A stretch of DNA of 64,000 nucleotides from Bacillus sp. 2B10 (lineage in GTDB: Bacteria > Pseudomonadota > Alphaproteobacteria > Sphingomonadales > Sphingomonadaceae): positions 29,415-93,414 of the forward strand of contig RPSH01000013.1 of assembly GCA_003946805.1 (NCBI GenBank), given 5' to 3'. Each line of letters begins with the position of its first letter. Within the stretch, counting starts at the first letter, position 1. Shown here one piece after another: positions 1 through 7,334 of the stretch. The notes under the pieces were generated by a model. That model was given only the letters and a program-made list of their open reading frames with translations. It searched no databases and was not told the DNA's origin. The position numbers and the translations under genes were made by a program.

Positions 1-1
1 G

Positions 2-40
2 ATCCGCGACGAACTGCGCGCGGCGAAGAAGCTGGATTAA
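2..40 (+). CDS. C-terminal tail of an unidentified protein (truncated by window edge)
   Basis: Only the last 12 codons are present, reading IRDELRAAKKLD followed by TAA. The phase is chosen because it ends in a clean stop just before a dispersed palindromic repeat, the usual position of such repeats behind a gene. The tail is charged and helix-like and does not allow a family call. Confidence 0.4.
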   Translation: MRDELRAAKKLD

Positions 41-121
41 ACGTCACCCCGGCGAAGGCTGCGGTCTCCCTCGGCTCCTGCTGCGCGTCATCACCGGAAG
101 ATTCCAGCCTGCGCTGGAATG
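41..121. repeat. Family A palindromic element, copy 1
   Basis: Two arms, one starting CGTCACCCCGGCGAAGGCT and one ending ATTCCAGCCTGCGCTGGAAT, each form a short hairpin and are separated by about 40 bases containing CGTCATCACCGG. The same layout recurs at least ten times in the window. It lies directly behind the truncated gene at the left edge. Confidence 0.7.
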
Positions 122-130
122 CCGTGTGCG

Positions 131-562
131 TCAGGCCGCCGCCAGCTCCTGCGCCGCGGCGGCGGCCAGGCTGGTGCCGTCGAGGATGCGCGCGGTTTCG
201 TCGCGGACCCGCGCCATCGCGTGGCGGATGGCGCAGCTCGCCTCGTCCTTGCAGTCGCCGCACGGGCGGTATGCGGTGCGGCTGACGCACGGGACCAGCG
301 CCAGCGGCCCCTCGATCACGCGGATGATTTCGCCCAGCGAGATCAGGTGCGCCGGCCGCGCGAGGTGATATCCGCCCGCCTTGCCCCGCGTCGACGACAG
401 GAACCCGGCCTCGCGCAGATCGGCGAGGATCAGTTCGAGGAACTTGCGCGGCACGTTGGCGGCGGCGGCGATGCGGTGCATCGGCATCGGTGCCTCGCCC
501 GCGGGCTGTTCGGCCAGGAACAGCATCGCGCGAAGCGCATAGCGGGAACGCTGGGTCAGCAT
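131..562 (-). CDS. Rrf2-family transcriptional regulator, probably Fe-S type
   Basis: A 143-residue winged-helix regulator of the Rrf2 family (IscR, NsrR, RirA, CymR). The N-terminus MLTQRSRYALRAMLFLA and the following HTH with KAGGYHLARP near residues 61-70 are the family signature. Four cysteines at about residues 92, 101, 104 and 110 lie where Rrf2 proteins bind a 2Fe-2S or 4Fe-4S cluster, so iron, redox or NO sensing is inferred, although the exact spacing is not that of IscR. An in-frame ATG five codons upstream exists, but the chosen Met matches the usual family start. The gene is monocistronic and divergent from ssrA. Its targets cannot be read from context. Confidence 0.85.
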   Translation of the reverse strand: MLTQRSRYALRAMLFLAEQPAGEAPMPMHRIAAAANVPRKFLELILADLREAGFLSSTRGKAGGYHLARPAHLISLGEIIRVIEGPLALVPCVSRTAYRPCGDCKDEASCAIRHAMARVRDETARILDGTSLAAAAAQELAAA

Positions 563-660
563 GATCCTGTCGCCCATGCCACTTGGACGCGCCCGAGGGA
601 AGTCCGCTTCTTTTCAAAGCCGGGACGAGCGCCTATATGCCCTTTCGTCGGCTTACAGCC

Positions 661-910
661 GGCTATGACGATAAACTGCGGCGTGCAATAGACGCAGCGG
701 ACCCGGGGGCAGTACCCGGCGGCTCCACCATAAGGTGGTGTTCTGGACACCGTTTCTGACGGGGCCGAACCAGGATCGACGTGTGTTGAAAAGCGCTGTT
801 TTCGTTCGGAATGGGACCACCGCAACGGCCCATACACACAAGTGCCAACGATAACGAAGCACTCGCGATTGCGGCGTAACTGAGGGCCTCACGGCCTGAA
901 GTTACTCCAA
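661..910 (+). ncRNA. ssrA: Circularly permuted two-piece tmRNA
   Basis: This is the alphaproteobacterial permuted tmRNA gene for ribosome rescue. The acceptor piece comes first and ends with CGGCTCCACCA at 720-730. The coding piece begins GGGGCCGAACCAGGATCGAC at 761. The first seven bases GGGGCCG pair with CGGCTCC upstream of ACCA (one G-U pair), rebuilding the acceptor stem. A T-arm-like GGACCCGGGGGCAGTACCCGG precedes the acceptor. The tag frame at 844-879 reads ANDNEALAIAA then TAA, a typical alphaproteobacterial degradation tag. Bases 731-760 are the loop expected to be removed during processing. Outer ends are approximate. Confidence 0.95.
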
Positions 911-920
911 GATAGCGCGG

Positions 921-1027
921 TTGGACCGAACCGGGCAACAGAATCGGATTCCAGCGGCCGCCGGGGGGGCCGGGCAACAGAACCCCCCGGACCTTGCGCG
1001 CGCGGAGCACCGGGCAACAGAAGCTCC
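921..1027. repeat. Three tandem hairpins with an identical 14-nt loop
   Basis: The loop RCCGGGCAACAGAA occurs at 930-943, 969-982 and 1009-1022, a 39-40 base period. Each copy is closed by a different but complementary stem: CCGA/TCGG plus TTGGA/TCCAG (two-base bulge) at 921-954, CCGGGGGG/CCCCCCGG at 961-990, and GGAGC/GCTCC at 1004-1027. Constant loops with changing paired stems suggest a folded RNA or a hairpin-recognising protein. The array starts about 10 bases after the tmRNA coding piece. The strand of function is unknown because the fold works on both. Confidence 0.8.
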
Positions 1028-1050
1028 CCACCTTTCTCCATGCCGATCCG

Positions 1051-1166
1051 AACGTCACCCCGGCGCAGGGTGGGGTCTCTCGCCATGTGCGCACCCCCGA
1101 TTGCCACGAACGCGGTCATTGTCCCGCGCTATTACCGGGAGATTCCAGCCTGCGCTGGAATGACGG
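1051..1166. repeat. Family A palindromic element, copy 2
   Basis: Left arm ACGTCACCCCGGCGCAGGG, right arm ATTCCAGCCTGCGCTGGAAT followed by GACGG, and an internal ATTACCGGGAG shared with the copy at 51.7 kb. With the hairpin array it fills the 350-base space between ssrA and the TSUP permease. Nothing protein-coding is evident there. Confidence 0.75.
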
Positions 1167-1258
1167 GTGTTGGCGGGGCGGGGCCATGCGACGCGCGGGC
1201 GAACCCGCGCCACCAGCCGCCTTGCCGTATCCGTCGCACCCACGCTACGCCCCCGCGC

Positions 1259-2032
1259 ATGGATACCCAGCTCATCGCCCTGCTCATGCTGGTCGCGTTC
1301 CTCGCCGGCACCATCGATGCGATGGCGGGCGGGGGCGGGCTCATCACCATTCCGGCATTGCTGGCGGCCGGCATGCCGCCGGTCGTGGCGCTGGGCACCA
1401 ACAAGCTGCAAAGCGCGTTCGGCACCGCCGGCGCGACCTTCGCCTTCTGGCGCAAGGGGCATATCGACCTGCGCCGCTTCGCCCGGCTGGCGCTGGCGTC
1501 GTTCGGCGGGGCGGCGGCCGGCGCGGCGCTGGTGCAGACGATCGATCCGCACTTCCTCTCCGGGCTGCTGCCGGTGCTGCTGGTGGCGATGGCGCTGTAT
1601 TTCCTGCTCGGGCCGCGGCTGTCCGACGTCGATACCCATGTCCGCCTCGCGCCGGCGGGGCTGCTGCTCGCGGTGGCGGCGATCGGCACCTATGACGGGT
1701 TCTTCGGGCCGGGGACGGGGTCGTTCTTCACGCTGCTGCTGGTCACCGCCGCCGGCATGGGCGCGACGCGGGCGGTGGCGCATACCAAGCTGCTGAACCT
1801 CGCCAGCAACCTTGCCGGCCTCGCGGTCATGATCGCGGGCGGCCATGTGTGGTGGACGGTGGGGTTGGCGATGGCGGTCGCCAGCGTTGCCGGCGGACAG
1901 GTCGGCGCGGCGCTCGCCATCCGCTTCGGCGGCCGCGCGATCCGGCCGCTGCTGGTCGTGGTGTCGCTGGCGCTGACGGTGAAGCTGGTCGCGGACCCGG
2001 CCAATCCGCTCAGGATGTGGCTGGGGGTGTAG
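1259..2032 (+). CDS. TSUP-family (TauE/SafE) membrane transporter
   Basis: A 257-residue integral membrane protein of the sulfite exporter TauE/SafE (TSUP, DUF81) family, which moves sulfur-containing or organic anions across the inner membrane. The first helix runs into AGTIDAMAGGGGLITIPAL, the family glycine-rich motif, and a second half-repeat contains YDGFFGPGTGSFFT near residue 147. About seven or eight hydrophobic segments are visible. The ATG at 1259 is preferred over an upstream in-frame start because the extra N-terminus would read through repeat DNA. The substrate is unknown. The Rrf2 regulator is about 700 bases away on the other strand, so a regulatory link is only a guess. Confidence 0.88.
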   Translation: MDTQLIALLMLVAFLAGTIDAMAGGGGLITIPALLAAGMPPVVALGTNKLQSAFGTAGATFAFWRKGHIDLRRFARLALASFGGAAAGAALVQTIDPHFLSGLLPVLLVAMALYFLLGPRLSDVDTHVRLAPAGLLLAVAAIGTYDGFFGPGTGSFFTLLLVTAAGMGATRAVAHTKLLNLASNLAGLAVMIAGGHVWWTVGLAMAVASVAGGQVGAALAIRFGGRAIRPLLVVVSLALTVKLVADPANPLRMWLGV

Positions 2033-2046
2033 CCTTTCCCCACCTC

Positions 2047-2166
2047 CGTTTGCTTCGAGCGCAGGTTCGAGCCTGTCGAGAACCGAAGTCGAGAAGGGGT
2101 TGCCCCAAGCGGGCCGTTCTCGACGGGCGCTTCTCGACAAGCTCGAAGCTGCTCGAACCAAACGGT
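2047..2166. repeat. Family B inverted repeat, copy 1
   Basis: A 120-base element built from TTCGAG and CTCGAA, TCTCGAC and GTCGAGA boxes, with GTTTG and CAAAC-type ends. It is the reverse complement of the copies at 34.3 and 39.5 kb and highly similar to them. It separates the TSUP gene from the GH130-like gene. Confidence 0.75.
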
Positions 2167-2181
2167 GGGGGGAGGGGGGGA

Positions 2182-3291
2182 TCAGTCCAGCTGCGCGCCG
2201 GCCACCCGCGTCAACCGGCACGCAAGGTCCGCCTCCCCCGACGCCACGATCCAGTCGTCGCCGTCGGCCACGATGCCGGTCGTGAACACCACCGGCTGCG
2301 GCAGGTACGCCTGGTGCGCGATCGGCGCGATCAGCGCGGGTGCCGCCTCCAGCACCGGCACGCGTTCGTCACGCTCCAGCACCCGCGACACGTCATGGTC
2401 GATCAGCGCGCGATAGGTGCGATACACCCCGACCGCGCCCTGCTTCTCGACGCCGTGATACAGCAGCATCCACCCGCGCCTCGTCCGCACCGGCTGCGTG
2501 CCCCCGCCCAGCTTGTACGCCGCCGCCCCTTTGAGCGGGCGCAGCGCCGGTTCGCTGAGCGGCCGCCAATGCAGCATGTCGGGCGAGGTCGCGACGTTGA
2601 TGCTCGGCCCGCTGCCCTCCGCCGCGTCGGGCGCCGCCACGAACCACGCATCCGACAGCGGCCGGGTCAGCGCGACGAACCGGTCGCCGACCCGCCCCTC
2701 GAACGGCACCATGTCCTTGTTGCCATGATCCAGCACCATGCCCTGCGACCGCCAGTCATACCCGTCGTCCGACCGGTACATCACCGTGCACAGCCGCCCG
2801 CCCGACACCCCGCACACCGTCATCCAGTAGACGCCGTCGATCACTGCGATGCGCGGGTCCTCGACACCATATTGGGCATGGTCCGCCGACGGCTCGACCG
2901 CGCGGTCGTAATGCACCGCCACCACCCGCTGCCCGTCGGCCGACAGCTCGACCGGCAGCAGCCACGACAGCGAGGTGAGGCCGAGGAACGGATACGCCCC
3001 GCCGTTCAGCGAAAAGAAGCGCGGGTCGCTGACATCCGCCGCGTCCGCCGGAAACGCATCCAGCACATATCCGGTCGGCGTCCAGCGGATCGAGCGGACG
3101 CAGCCGCCCCGCACCGGTTCGCGCAGCGCCTCGGCGATCCGCACCAGCAACAGCAGGTTGCCGCCGGGCAGCCGCGTCAGCGCCGGATTGAACGCCCCCA
3201 GCACATAGGTCGGCTCGGCGATGCCGCGCCTGAGCGGCGAGCGCGTCAGGTCGACATCGTCGGGGGCGAAGACGATCCGGTCGTCGCTCAT
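2182..3291 (-). CDS. GH130-like glycoside phosphorylase or hydrolase
   Basis: A 369-residue protein with a five-bladed beta-propeller pattern typical of GH130 (beta-mannoside phosphorylases and related hydrolases). The family motif GVEDPRI is at about residues 142-148, preceded by FNPALTRLPGGNLLLLVR and followed by DGVYWMTV and LLYHGV blocks. It has no signal peptide, so it should act in the cytoplasm. Its ATG overlaps the TGA of chorismate mutase (ATGA), so the two genes are translationally coupled although no shared pathway is obvious. Sugar specificity cannot be assigned. A retaining or phosphorolytic mechanism is not resolvable from sequence alone. Confidence 0.75.
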   Translation of the reverse strand: MSDDRIVFAPDDVDLTRSPLRRGIAEPTYVLGAFNPALTRLPGGNLLLLVRIAEALREPVRGGCVRSIRWTPTGYVLDAFPADAADVSDPRFFSLNGGAYPFLGLTSLSWLLPVELSADGQRVVAVHYDRAVEPSADHAQYGVEDPRIAVIDGVYWMTVCGVSGGRLCTVMYRSDDGYDWRSQGMVLDHGNKDMVPFEGRVGDRFVALTRPLSDAWFVAAPDAAEGSGPSINVATSPDMLHWRPLSEPALRPLKGAAAYKLGGGTQPVRTRRGWMLLYHGVEKQGAVGVYRTYRALIDHDVSRVLERDERVPVLEAAPALIAPIAHQAYLPQPVVFTTGIVADGDDWIVASGEADLACRLTRVAGAQLD

Positions 3292-3578
3292 TGCCCGCCA
3301 TCGTCCTGCATCGAGCGGTGATGGCGGATCACCTCGTCGATGATGAAGCGCAGGAACTTCTCGGAAAATTCGGGGTCGAGGTCGGCGTCGCGGGCCAGCG
3401 CGCGCAGCCGCGCGATCTGCGCCTCCTCGCGGCCCGGATCGGCGGGAGGCAGCCCTTCCTCCGCCTTGTAGCGGCCGACCGCCTGCGTCACCTTGAACCG
3501 TTCGGCGAGCAGGAAGACGAGCGCGGCATCGATATTGTCGATGCTCTGGCGAAAGCGTTGCAGCGTCGCGTCGGGCAT
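3288..3578 (-). CDS. Chorismate mutase, AroQ class
   Basis: A 96-residue all-helical chorismate mutase (AroQ fold) converting chorismate to prephenate for phenylalanine and tyrosine synthesis. Visible motifs are FRQSIDNIDAALVFLLAERF in helix 1, VTQAVGRYKAEEGLPPADPGR carrying the conserved Lys and Arg, and the terminal helix FLRFIIDEVIRHH. The start at 3578 has a clear AAAGAGG ribosome site 6 bases upstream. A TTG seven codons earlier would place that site inside the gene. The length is that of a stand-alone mutase, with no fused prephenate dehydratase or dehydrogenase. The stop overlaps the GH130-like gene by four bases. Confidence 0.9.
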   Translation of the reverse strand: MPDATLQRFRQSIDNIDAALVFLLAERFKVTQAVGRYKAEEGLPPADPGREEAQIARLRALARDADLDPEFSEKFLRFIIDEVIRHHRSMQDDGGQ

Positions 3579-3709
3579 GGCGTCCTCTTTTGTAACCAAA
3601 GGGGGCGACCGGCCCGCCGTCCCGTCGTCCCTTTCGCGCGACCGGACGCGCGGCGCAACCCCGCCTTTCCCTTGCGTTCGGCCCCGTGAACCGCCACATC
3701 GCTTACGAC

Positions 3710-4723
3710 ATGACGGCCACCCTCCACCGCCTCGACAAGCGTACCGACCCCTCGCTCGATCCGCTGATGGCGTTGGTCGCCGACGACATGAACCGCGTGA
3801 ACGCGGTGATCCTCGACCGGATGCAGTCGAAGATTCCGCTCATCCCCGAACTCGCCGGTCACCTGATCGCGGGCGGGGGCAAGCGGATGCGGCCGATGCT
3901 GACGCTCGCCAGCGCGCGGCTGATCGGCTATGGCGGCACGCGCCACCACCTGCTGTCGGCGGCGGTCGAATTCATCCACACCGCGACGCTGCTACACGAC
4001 GACGTGGTCGACGGCTCCGACCTGCGCCGCGGCAAGCGCACCGCCAACATCATCTGGGGCAACCCGGCCAGCGTGCTGGTCGGCGATTTCCTGTTTTCCA
4101 AGAGCTTCGAACTGATGGTCGAGGCGGAAAGCCTCAAGGCGCTGCGCGTCCTGTCGGGTGCGTCGGCGGTGATCGCCGAAGGCGAAGTGAACCAGCTGAC
4201 TGCGATCCGCCGCATCGACACCGCCGAGGACCGCTATCTCGACATCATCGGTGCCAAGACCGCCGCGCTGTTCGCCGCCGCCTGCCGCATCGCCGCGATC
4301 GTCGCCGACCGCTCGGACGCCGACGAGGCCGCACTGGACGCCTATGGCCGCAACCTCGGCATCGCGTTCCAGCTGGTCGACGACGCGATCGATTACGTTT
4401 CCGACGCCGATACCATGGGCAAGGACGCGGGCGACGACTTCCGCGAAGGCAAGATGACGCTGCCGGTCATCCTCGCCTATGCCCGCGGCGACGATGCGGC
4501 GCGCGCCTTCTGGCGCGATGCGGTGTCGGGCAAGCGCGCGAGCGATGCCGACCTCGCCCATGCCATCACCCTGATCCGCTCGACCCGTGCGGTCGACGAC
4601 ACGCTGGCCCGCGCCCGCCATTACGGCCAGCGCGCGATCGATGCGCTGGGCGGCTTCGCGGGCGGCGCGGCCAAGGACGCGATGATCGAGGCGGTCGAAT
4701 TCGCGATCCGCCGCGCCTATTGA
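3710..4723 (+). CDS. Long-chain all-trans polyprenyl diphosphate synthase
   Basis: A 337-residue trans-prenyltransferase extending farnesyl diphosphate with isopentenyl units to make the ubiquinone side chain. Motifs: GGGKRMRP at 55-62, first Asp-rich motif DDVVD at 97-101 followed by RRGK, GDFLFS near 125-130, and second Asp-rich motif DDAIDY at 224-229. Sphingomonads use ubiquinone-10, so a decaprenyl product (IspB/DdsA type) is inferred. Chain length cannot be read directly. The start is the ATG at 3710. A GTG eight codons upstream is in frame, and neither has a strong ribosome site. It is divergent from the chorismate mutase operon. Confidence 0.9.
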   Translation: MTATLHRLDKRTDPSLDPLMALVADDMNRVNAVILDRMQSKIPLIPELAGHLIAGGGKRMRPMLTLASARLIGYGGTRHHLLSAAVEFIHTATLLHDDVVDGSDLRRGKRTANIIWGNPASVLVGDFLFSKSFELMVEAESLKALRVLSGASAVIAEGEVNQLTAIRRIDTAEDRYLDIIGAKTAALFAAACRIAAIVADRSDADEAALDAYGRNLGIAFQLVDDAIDYVSDADTMGKDAGDDFREGKMTLPVILAYARGDDAARAFWRDAVSGKRASDADLAHAITLIRSTRAVDDTLARARHYGQRAIDALGGFAGGAAKDAMIEAVEFAIRRAY

Positions 4724-4817
4724 CGGCGTCGGGCGTAGCTAACCCTTTGTAAACCAACGTCGTGCAGCATTGCGGCGGGCACGGCATTTGGCGCGTGTCC
4801 GCGTTGCAGGGGCTTGC

Positions 4818-5222
4818 ATGCAGATCGCCGACGACCCCGCCTTTCGCGGGTCCATCACCGCGTCACCCTGGACGATCGACTTCGCGTTGTTCGGCCATTG
4901 GGACCTCGGCACCGTCGCCCGCTTCGGCGCGGCGCTGCGCGATGCGGTGACGCGGCTACCGACGCTGGGGGTCCGGCCAGGTGAACAGGTCGCGCTGTTC
5001 GACATCACCGGCTTCGCGGTCCAGTCCCCGGACGTCCTCGCCGCGATCGGCGAGATCGCCGACCGCTCGCGCACGACCTCGCGCAAGATCGCGCTGGTCC
5101 GCAACAGCGCGCTGCTGGCGATGCAGGTCAAACGCGCCATTCCGCACCTGTCGATGTTCGACACGCGCGAGGACGCGCTAGCGTGGTTGCGGGAGGAGGG
5201 GGGCGCCGAAGCATCGGCTTGA
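4818..5222 (+). CDS. STAS-like hypothetical protein
   Basis: A 134-residue cytoplasmic protein with alternating beta and alpha segments (ALFGHWDLGTVARFG, EQVALFDITGFAVQ, RKIALVRNSALLAMQVKRA). This layout resembles STAS or SpoIIAA-like domains, but no phosphorylatable DSS motif was found. The start is the ATG at 4818. An in-frame reading extends 16 codons upstream but lacks the fold. It follows the polyprenyl synthase by about 95 bases on the same strand. Function unknown. The STAS comparison is a fold-level impression. Confidence 0.65.
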   Translation: MQIADDPAFRGSITASPWTIDFALFGHWDLGTVARFGAALRDAVTRLPTLGVRPGEQVALFDITGFAVQSPDVLAAIGEIADRSRTTSRKIALVRNSALLAMQVKRAIPHLSMFDTREDALAWLREEGGAEASA

Positions 5223-5367
5223 GGTCCGCACCATCGTCCTTCGCGCACCGGCGAGGATCCATGTGCGCTGCCACACGCAATGAGGCGCCGTCATTGCCGA
5301 AGTATATTGCGACAGGAAACGTCCGTAAGAGGTGCAGCATGGTATTCCGGCAAGTCCGACCCTTGCC

Positions 5368-5451
5368 GGGCCCCCGCGCAGGCGGGGCCCAGAGCCAAGC
5401 AGAACAACGGTTTGTGCCTGCGACCCTGGACCCCCGCCTGCGCGGGGGTAC
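5368..5451. repeat. Family A-related inverted pair
   Basis: GCCCCCGCGCAGGCGGGGCC at 5370 and CCCCCGCCTGCGCGGGGG at 5431 are inverted copies about 40 bases apart. The rest of the 480-base gap between the STAS-like gene and the nitronate monooxygenase gene has no convincing ORF. It holds the short shared motif listed at 5679. Confidence 0.6.
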
Positions 5452-5678
5452 GCCGGAGCGAAATTCGCAAAGGTTCCGCCTCCGTCAGGTTGCGGGAATT
5501 GCATGGCCGCACCTTCGCCCGCCGCTGGAATATACTGCTTTTGCAGGAGCGACACGGGCGACGGGCGCTCCCGAAAAGAACCGCTTTCCTACACGCCCGT
5601 CCGCTGCCACGCTCCGGTCACGCTCTTTTACACCGTGACCGCCCCCGACCCCGGTGCACCCGTGCGACAAACTGCGCA

Positions 5679-5702
5679 CGAGTGTGACTTTCGTGACCTT
5701 TG
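5679..5702. repeat. 24-base motif also present at 60864
   Basis: A segment containing GTGTGACTTTCGTGACC is identical over 24 bases to 60864-60887. Here it lies three bases outside the stop of the minus-strand nitronate monooxygenase gene. At the other site it covers a stop codon. Its role is unknown. Confidence 0.6.
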
Positions 5703-5704
5703 CC

Positions 5705-6733
5705 TTACGCCGCGCGCTTTTCCAGCGCCTGTGCCGCTTCCGCCATCAGCGCCCTGATGATCTCGGCCGCCGGTTCTTCCTTCGTCACCATGCCGACCGA
5801 CTGCCCGGCCATCAGGCTGCCATGCTCGATATCGCCGTCGATCACCGCGCGGCGCAGCGCGCCTGCCCAGTAATGTTCGATCTGCAACTGCGCCTCGGCC
5901 ATCGCCACGCTGCCCTCGTCCAGCAGCTGCGCCACCTCGCGCTGCTTGGCGGTGAACAGCTCGCCGCCGGCATTCTTCAGCGCGCGCACCGGGATCACCG
6001 GCAACCGCGCATCGATCTGCACGCTCGCCACCGCGTCGCGCGCCGACGCGCGCAGGAACGCCTTCTTGAATGCCGGATGCGCGATCGATTCGGTGGCGCA
6101 GACGAAGCGCGTGCCGAGCTGCACGCCCGCCGCCCCCATATCCAGATAGCCGGCGATCGCCTCGCCCCGGCCGATCCCGCCCGCGACGAACACCGGCACC
6201 TGTTCGGCGACCTCGGGCAGCATCTCCTGCGCCAGTACGCTGGTGGAAACCGGGCCGATATGGCCGCCGGCCTCCATCCCCTCGATCACCAGCGCGTCGG
6301 CGCCCGACCGGATCAGCTTCTTCGCCAATGCCAGCGCCGGGGCGAAGGCGATGACCCTGGCCCCCGTCGCCTTGATCGCCTCCAGCGACCCCTTGGGCGG
6401 CAGGCCGCCGGCCAGCACGACATGGGTGACGCCGTGGCGCCCGCACACCTCGATCAGGTCGAACAGCGCCGGGTGCATCGTGATGAGGTTCACCCCGAAC
6501 GGCTTGTCCGTCAGGGCTTTCGTCCCCGCGATCTCCCGGTCGAGCAGTTCGGGGGTCATCGCGCCGCAGGCGATCACCCCGAACCCGCCGGCGTTGGAAA
6601 TGGCGGCGACGAGGTTGCGCTCGCTCACCCACGACATTGCCCCGCACAGGATCGCGGTTTCGGAACCGAGGAAGTCACGGCCGCGCGCCATGCGGCGCTC
6701 AAGGCGCTCGGCGCCGATCGAAGCGTTGGTCAT
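5705..6733 (-). CDS. Nitronate monooxygenase / 2-nitropropane dioxygenase-like flavoprotein
   Basis: A 342-residue FMN-dependent TIM barrel of the NMO / FabK-like family. Motifs: ISNAGGFGVIACGAMTPE after the first strand, DKPFGVNLI, VLAGGLPP, DALVIEGMEAGGHIGP (phosphate and flavin contacts), PVFVAGGIGRGEAI, and MGAAGVQLGTRF. These proteins oxidise alkyl nitronates or act as enoyl-ACP reductases. The GHIGP segment with the conserved His favours NMO. No partner gene is adjacent. It is divergent from yjbQ with about 45 bases between starts. Confidence 0.85.
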   Translation of the reverse strand: MTNASIGAERLERRMARGRDFLGSETAILCGAMSWVSERNLVAAISNAGGFGVIACGAMTPELLDREIAGTKALTDKPFGVNLITMHPALFDLIEVCGRHGVTHVVLAGGLPPKGSLEAIKATGARVIAFAPALALAKKLIRSGADALVIEGMEAGGHIGPVSTSVLAQEMLPEVAEQVPVFVAGGIGRGEAIAGYLDMGAAGVQLGTRFVCATESIAHPAFKKAFLRASARDAVASVQIDARLPVIPVRALKNAGGELFTAKQREVAQLLDEGSVAMAEAQLQIEHYWAGALRRAVIDGDIEHGSLMAGQSVGMVTKEEPAAEIIRALMAEAAQALEKRAA

Positions 6734-6777
6734 TGCCCCGCCTAGCGCGGGCGGGCGGCTTCGGGCAAGCAGGGACG

Positions 6778-7197
6778 ATGATGCGACAGGAACATGGCGA
6801 ACTGGTGGTCACCACCAACGGGCAGGGGCTGGTCCTCATCACCGGACAGGTGCGCCACTGGGTCGATGCGACCGGCATCGCCAGCGGGCTGCTCACGATG
6901 TTCTGCCGCCATACCTCGGCCTCGCTGCTGGTGCAGGAAAACGCCAGCGAGGCGGCGCGCGACGACCTCGAACGCTATTTCCGCCACATCGCGCCGGAAA
7001 GCGACCGCTATGCGCATGACGAGGAGGGGGCGGACGACATGCCCGCCCATCTGCGCACGGCGCTGACGGACACGTCGCTGTCGATCCCCGTCGTCGGCCA
7101 CCGCCCGGTGCTGGGCACGTGGCAGGGCATCTACCTGTTCGAACACCGCCGCGCCGCCCACCGCCGCAGGATCGCGGTACACCTGATCGGCGAATAA
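6778..7197 (+). CDS. yjbQ: YjbQ / UPF0047 family protein
   Basis: A 139-residue protein of the UPF0047 (YjbQ) family, reported to have weak thiamine-phosphate synthase activity. Family hallmarks: TGIASGLLTMFCRHTSASLLVQENA with conserved His and Ser, HDEEGADDMPAHL, and the C-terminal GTWQGIYLFEHR. It starts with two consecutive ATGs, and a GGGACG lies just upstream. The stop TAA is followed immediately by a large inverted repeat that also acts as the spacer to lysC. Confidence 0.88.
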   Translation: MMRQEHGELVVTTNGQGLVLITGQVRHWVDATGIASGLLTMFCRHTSASLLVQENASEAARDDLERYFRHIAPESDRYAHDEEGADDMPAHLRTALTDTSLSIPVVGHRPVLGTWQGIYLFEHRRAAHRRRIAVHLIGE

Positions 7198-7331
7198 TCC
7201 TCCCCGGCACGGGGAGGGGGGACCAGCGAAGCTGGTGGAGGGGGGTATCGGCGTCCACAACGGTTGCGTTGCGCGGCCAGCCCCCTCCACCACCGCTACG
7301 CGGCGGTCCCCCTCCCCGTGCCGGGGAGGAG
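7197..7331. repeat. Family D inverted repeat, intergenic copy
   Basis: Outer arms ATCCTCCCCGGCACGGGGAG and CTCCCCGTGCCGGGGAGGA enclose GGGACCAGCGAAGCTGGTGGAGG and CCCCCTCCACCACCGCTACGC. The same sequence blocks form the 64-codon insertion inside truB (19727-19918). It sits between yjbQ and the convergent lysC and may terminate both. Confidence 0.85.
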
Positions 7332-7334
7332 CTA

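Noticed and set aside
1055..2221. 388-codon reading frame on the minus strand opposite the TSUP gene
   Set aside because: High-GC shadow frame: very Arg/His/Gln-rich, no domains, opposite a clear membrane protein and through two repeat elements.
5223..5704. Short ORFs of 60-150 codons in several frames
   Set aside because: They run through the inverted repeat, have no ribosome sites and translate to Pro/Arg-rich low-complexity sequence.
7197..7331. Possible small CRISPR-like or IS remnant
   Set aside because: Only one unit with inverted ends, no regular spacers and no transposase; fits a palindromic repeat family shared with truB.
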